Source of the DNA: an uncultured Collinsella sp.
Lineage (GTDB): Bacteria > Actinomycetota > Coriobacteriia > Coriobacteriales > Coriobacteriaceae
Direction of reading: 5' to 3'
Assembly (NCBI GenBank): GCA_900541025.1
Contig: UQIL01000047.1
Coordinates: 1-7,770, forward strand
Length of the DNA: 7,770 nt
Below the pieces are notes generated by a model. The model was not told the DNA's origin and did no database searches. It saw only the letters and a program-made list of their open reading frames with translations. The stretch's first letter is position 1, and every line of letters begins with the position of its first letter. The translations under genes were made by a program, and so were the position numbers. Shown here in pieces: positions 5,867 to 7,770 of the stretch.

Positions 5867-5872
5867 ATTATC
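5867..5872 (-). promoter_or_regulatory. Possible -10 box of uppP
   Basis: GATAAT on the minus strand (within GGTTGATAATGGG) would start a transcript with a leader of about 55 bases before TTG 5805. No recognisable -35 is found at normal distance, so this is tentative. Confidence 0.25.
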
Positions 5873-5958
5873 AACCGTTGGCGGTGCGACCGCGCCTACC
5901 CTTACCAAAAAACTCGCCCGTTCACAGAATTGCGAGCGGTCAAACCGTAATCCTTGGG

Positions 5959-5964
5959 TATAAC
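5959..5964 (+). promoter_or_regulatory. Possible -10 box of the universal stress protein gene
   Basis: TATAAC, preceded by TTGGG, lies about 90 bases before the ATG. The nearest -35-like hexamer, TTGCGA (5930-5935), is 23 bases away, which is too far. It is the most AT-rich spot in the divergent spacer, but evidence is weak. Confidence 0.25.
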
Positions 5965-6054
5965 TGCAACAAGATAAAGTGTCCGGCGGCCAACGCACCC
6001 GCGCCCGCCCGACGCACGAGCCCCGCGCCCGTGCGATAGACCAAGGAGGAAACC

Positions 6055-6492
6055 ATGAACGAGGGCTACACCAAGGTATTTGTTTCACTCGACGGTACTG
6101 AGCAGCAGGATTTTGTGCTCGCACGCGCCATCAAGGTCGCCGCGAACAACGGCGCTAAGCTGATCATCGGCCACGTCATCGACTCCACCGCGCTCGAGAG
6201 CGCCGGTTCCTATCCGGTCGACCTGGTCAACGGCTTGGAGGAGGCCTTTAACAACTCCATCGCCAAGCAGCTCGAGGAGGCCAAGGCCAATCCCGACATT
6301 CCCGAGGTCGAGGTCATGATTCGTACCGGCCGCATTCGTGAGACGCTCAAGGATGAGATGCTCGACGTGGTCAAGCCCGATCTGGTGCTCTGCGGCGCCC
6401 GCGGCCTGTCCTCAATTAAGTACGCGCTACTGGGCTCGATTTCGACGTTCCTGCTGCGCAATACGGACTGCGACATTCTGGTCGTGAAGTAG
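6055..6492 (+). CDS. Universal stress protein (UspA family), single domain
   Basis: A 145-residue cytosolic protein with the alpha/beta fold of the Usp family. Members bind ATP or other ligands and support survival under stress, but their specific targets are often unknown. The N-terminal strand ends at Asp13 (VFVSLDGTEQ), the usual adenine-contact position. The C-terminal half has the ATP-binding signature G-2x-G-9x-G-S (G114, G117, G127, S128, in GARGLSSIKYALLGS), so it belongs to the ATP-binding subgroup. The last strand, CDILVVK, is typical. A strong AAGGAGGA (6043-6050) lies four bases before ATG. It stands alone, divergent from uppP; a strong terminator is 145 bases downstream. The protein is complete and of normal length. 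Confidence 0.93.
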   Translation: MNEGYTKVFVSLDGTEQQDFVLARAIKVAANNGAKLIIGHVIDSTALESAGSYPVDLVNGLEEAFNNSIAKQLEEAKANPDIPEVEVMIRTGRIRETLKDEMLDVVKPDLVLCGARGLSSIKYALLGSISTFLLRNTDCDILVVK

Positions 6493-6636
6493 CGTTGCTC
6501 CCACCGGCCGCGGGGCCTGCGGGGTTTCCACGGGCACGTCCTCGCCGCTTCGCGGCTGCGGGATGTCGGCTTAGATAACCCCTCCCGGCCTTGCGCCTTC
6601 GTCACCGTACTTCAGCGAGTTGGCTGATAAAAGATG
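6493..6636. other. Unassigned spacer after the universal stress protein
   Basis: These 144 bases separate the stress protein stop from the strong terminator. The only structure I see is a small hairpin, GCCGC-TTC-GCGGC (6544-6556). No start with a ribosome binding site leads into a credible gene. It would be transcribed as a long 3' untranslated region. Confidence 0.4.
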
Positions 6637-6690
6637 GCGTGCCGCCCCGTTTGGGGCGGCACGCTTTGTTTGGGGCGGCACGTTTTTGTT
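6637..6690. terminator. Terminator with duplicated 3' arm between usp and hipA
   Basis: GCGTGCCGCCCC (6637-6648) pairs perfectly with GGGGCGGCACGC (6653-6664) around the loop GTTT, followed by TTTGTTT. A 19-base unit (6649-6667) is then repeated in tandem (6668-6686) with one mismatch, giving a second right arm (GGGGCGGCACG, 6672-6682) followed by TTTTTGTT. The plus strand thus has two alternative stems for one left arm. On the minus strand the 12-bp hairpin is followed by CATCTTTTATC and can end hipA. The hipA stop codon (6689-6691) overlaps the T-run. Confidence 0.85.
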
Positions 6691-7770
6691 ATATGGCGAT
6701 CCTGCTTAGACGAGCTTGCACTTCTGGAATGATCTTCTCGAACATTACCTCCGCCTCAGCAAAACCCTCTTCTTTGAGACCGCGCGCGGCGTCTCTTAGC
6801 GCGTCTGGAACCTCATTGCAGGTATCGGCAATCATTCCGGCAACAATTCCCCCGGGCAAACCCGCCCCGATCATATGGCTCATCACCGACCCGCGCGTTA
6901 CGTCGTCAATCTTGCGGCTCCCTCCAAACGAGACGCCCATCTCGCGAACGAGACTGGGATAAACCGTTGTGCACAGCACGTCATAGAGCGGCGCCAACCT
7001 CACCTGCTTCCAACTTTCGTCCCACACGAACGACCAGTTCTTTAGATGGTTATCGCAGTTACCTACGGCATAGTCGAACAGCTGGTTATAGCCGACAAGG
7101 AACCTGTCCTCCATTTGATTCGTCGACGTCCTTCGCACCGCATCGACGATAAGCCCCAGGTAATTGACGCCCGTGGGCTCATATTTAAGCTCACGCGAAA
7201 TGCCCTTGGCTTGACAAACATCTTCCTGGTGCAAACGGTATGGAATTGGCAATCCGTCAACCGAGCATCCAGCATCAGGCGTTACTCGGTCAAATCGCCT
7301 CACGGCGATAATTGGCTCGGCATCCTCAACTCGGATAAGAAAACACTCTTCGGCCGACAGGTCCATCAGAGAGGCGGCCCTCACGCACATCGCTTCGCAC
7401 ACTGTCTCGCCCGGGAACGTTTTCGATCCCGCCTTGAGAATGTGCGTAGATGGGGCCGCTCCATGAGGCAGGTACCATCCGCCACATGGATCATCGCCCG
7501 TATGGTAGAGACCGACCTTCGCCTGAGCACCTGCAAGGGAGATTCGACTCTCTAGCGCTAAATCAAAAGCAACCTCCGCCGGCGCGTATGCCAGCCCGCT
7601 TAGCTGTTCCTCACCTATCTCTTCATAGCCCATTTCGAGACTGTCGGCCGAAGGATCTCGCGTCAAAACCAGAGCGCCGACAGGTTCATCGCGGACTAAA
7701 TCGAGCACCTTAAAGTAAGGCTCTGTTAGACCAGGATTGACATTCCGCCCCGTCATCTTCTTGCGATTGC
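6689..7770 (-). CDS. hipA: HipA-type serine/threonine kinase toxin, N-terminus outside window
   Basis: Protein kinase-like toxin of HipBA-type systems; E. coli HipA phosphorylates glutamyl-tRNA synthetase and induces dormancy. Numbering from the internal ATG 7756 (355 residues): Gly-rich loop ISLAGAQAK (72-80; S73 aligns with autophosphorylated Ser150 of E. coli HipA), THILK with nucleotide-binding Lys108, RRFDR (153-157), LHQEDVCQ (175-182), catalytic loop GNCDNHLKNWS (232-242, D235) and metal-binding APLYDV (255-260, D259). All key residues are kept, so it looks active. The frame stays open to the window edge (codons N-R-K-K precede ATG 7756), no ribosome binding site precedes that ATG, and about 75 residues are missing before the Gly-rich loop compared with E. 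coli HipA. The true start is therefore probably outside. A short HipT-like kinase with a separate HipS is the alternative. No antitoxin (HipB) is visible. Sampled lines are 48-57% GC against 67% in the dehydrogenase, which hints at horizontal transfer. Confidence 0.9.
   Translation of the reverse strand, partial: NRKKMTGRNVNPGLTEPYFKVLDLVRDEPVGALVLTRDPSADSLEMGYEEIGEEQLSGLAYAPAEVAFDLALESRISLAGAQAKVGLYHTGDDPCGGWYLPHGAAPSTHILKAGSKTFPGETVCEAMCVRAASLMDLSAEECFLIRVEDAEPIIAVRRFDRVTPDAGCSVDGLPIPYRLHQEDVCQAKGISRELKYEPTGVNYLGLIVDAVRRTSTNQMEDRFLVGYNQLFDYAVGNCDNHLKNWSFVWDESWKQVRLAPLYDVLCTTVYPSLVREMGVSFGGSRKIDDVTRGSVMSHMIGAGLPGGIVAGMIADTCNEVPDALRDAARGLKEEGFAEAEVMFEKIIPEVQARLSRIAI

Noticed and set aside
5806..5874. 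Extending uppP to the ATG at 5874
   Set aside because: The extra residues are polar and unlike UppP, and the ATG overlaps a -10-like sequence; TTG 5805 has a ribosome binding site and a family-like N-terminus.

Overview
The window looks like chromosomal DNA from a high-GC Gram-positive bacterium. My best guess is a gut actinobacterium of the Coriobacteriia, Collinsella-like. This rests on the high G+C, strong AGGAGG-type ribosome binding sites, a PcrA (not UvrD-only) helicase with a C-terminal Tudor-like domain, and Ala/Pro-rich insertions in housekeeping proteins. The lineage is inferred from general resemblance; no marker gene here proves it.

Layout, left to right. Positions 1-468 hold no convincing gene but are rich in hairpins: two facing copies of a 48-base composite repeat, a perfect 17-bp stem between them, and terminator-like structures downstream of pcrA. 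Next comes pcrA (469-3369, minus). A divergent spacer (3370-3642) carries promoter-like motifs and a 69-base near-perfect palindrome. It leads into a D-2-hydroxyacid dehydrogenase (3643-4641, plus). A convergent spacer with three palindromic structures follows, then uppP/bacA (4825-5805, minus), a divergent spacer, and a universal stress protein (6055-6492, plus). A terminator with a duplicated 3' arm separates this from a HipA-type kinase (6689 to the right edge, minus), whose N-terminal part very probably lies outside the window.

The genes alternate strictly in strand, so each appears to be its own transcription unit and no operon is visible. The functions are DNA repair/replication helicase, NAD(P)-linked hydroxyacid metabolism, undecaprenyl-phosphate recycling for cell-wall synthesis, stress response, and a probable toxin-antitoxin kinase. 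They do not form one pathway.

I found no clear new multi-gene system. The least explained signals are non-coding: the paired repeat with base-pair covariation at the left end, the 69-base palindrome before the dehydrogenase, and a bulged hairpin shared by the 3' regions of pcrA and uppP. Among proteins, the oddest is the dehydrogenase, whose nucleotide-binding glycine motif is degenerate.
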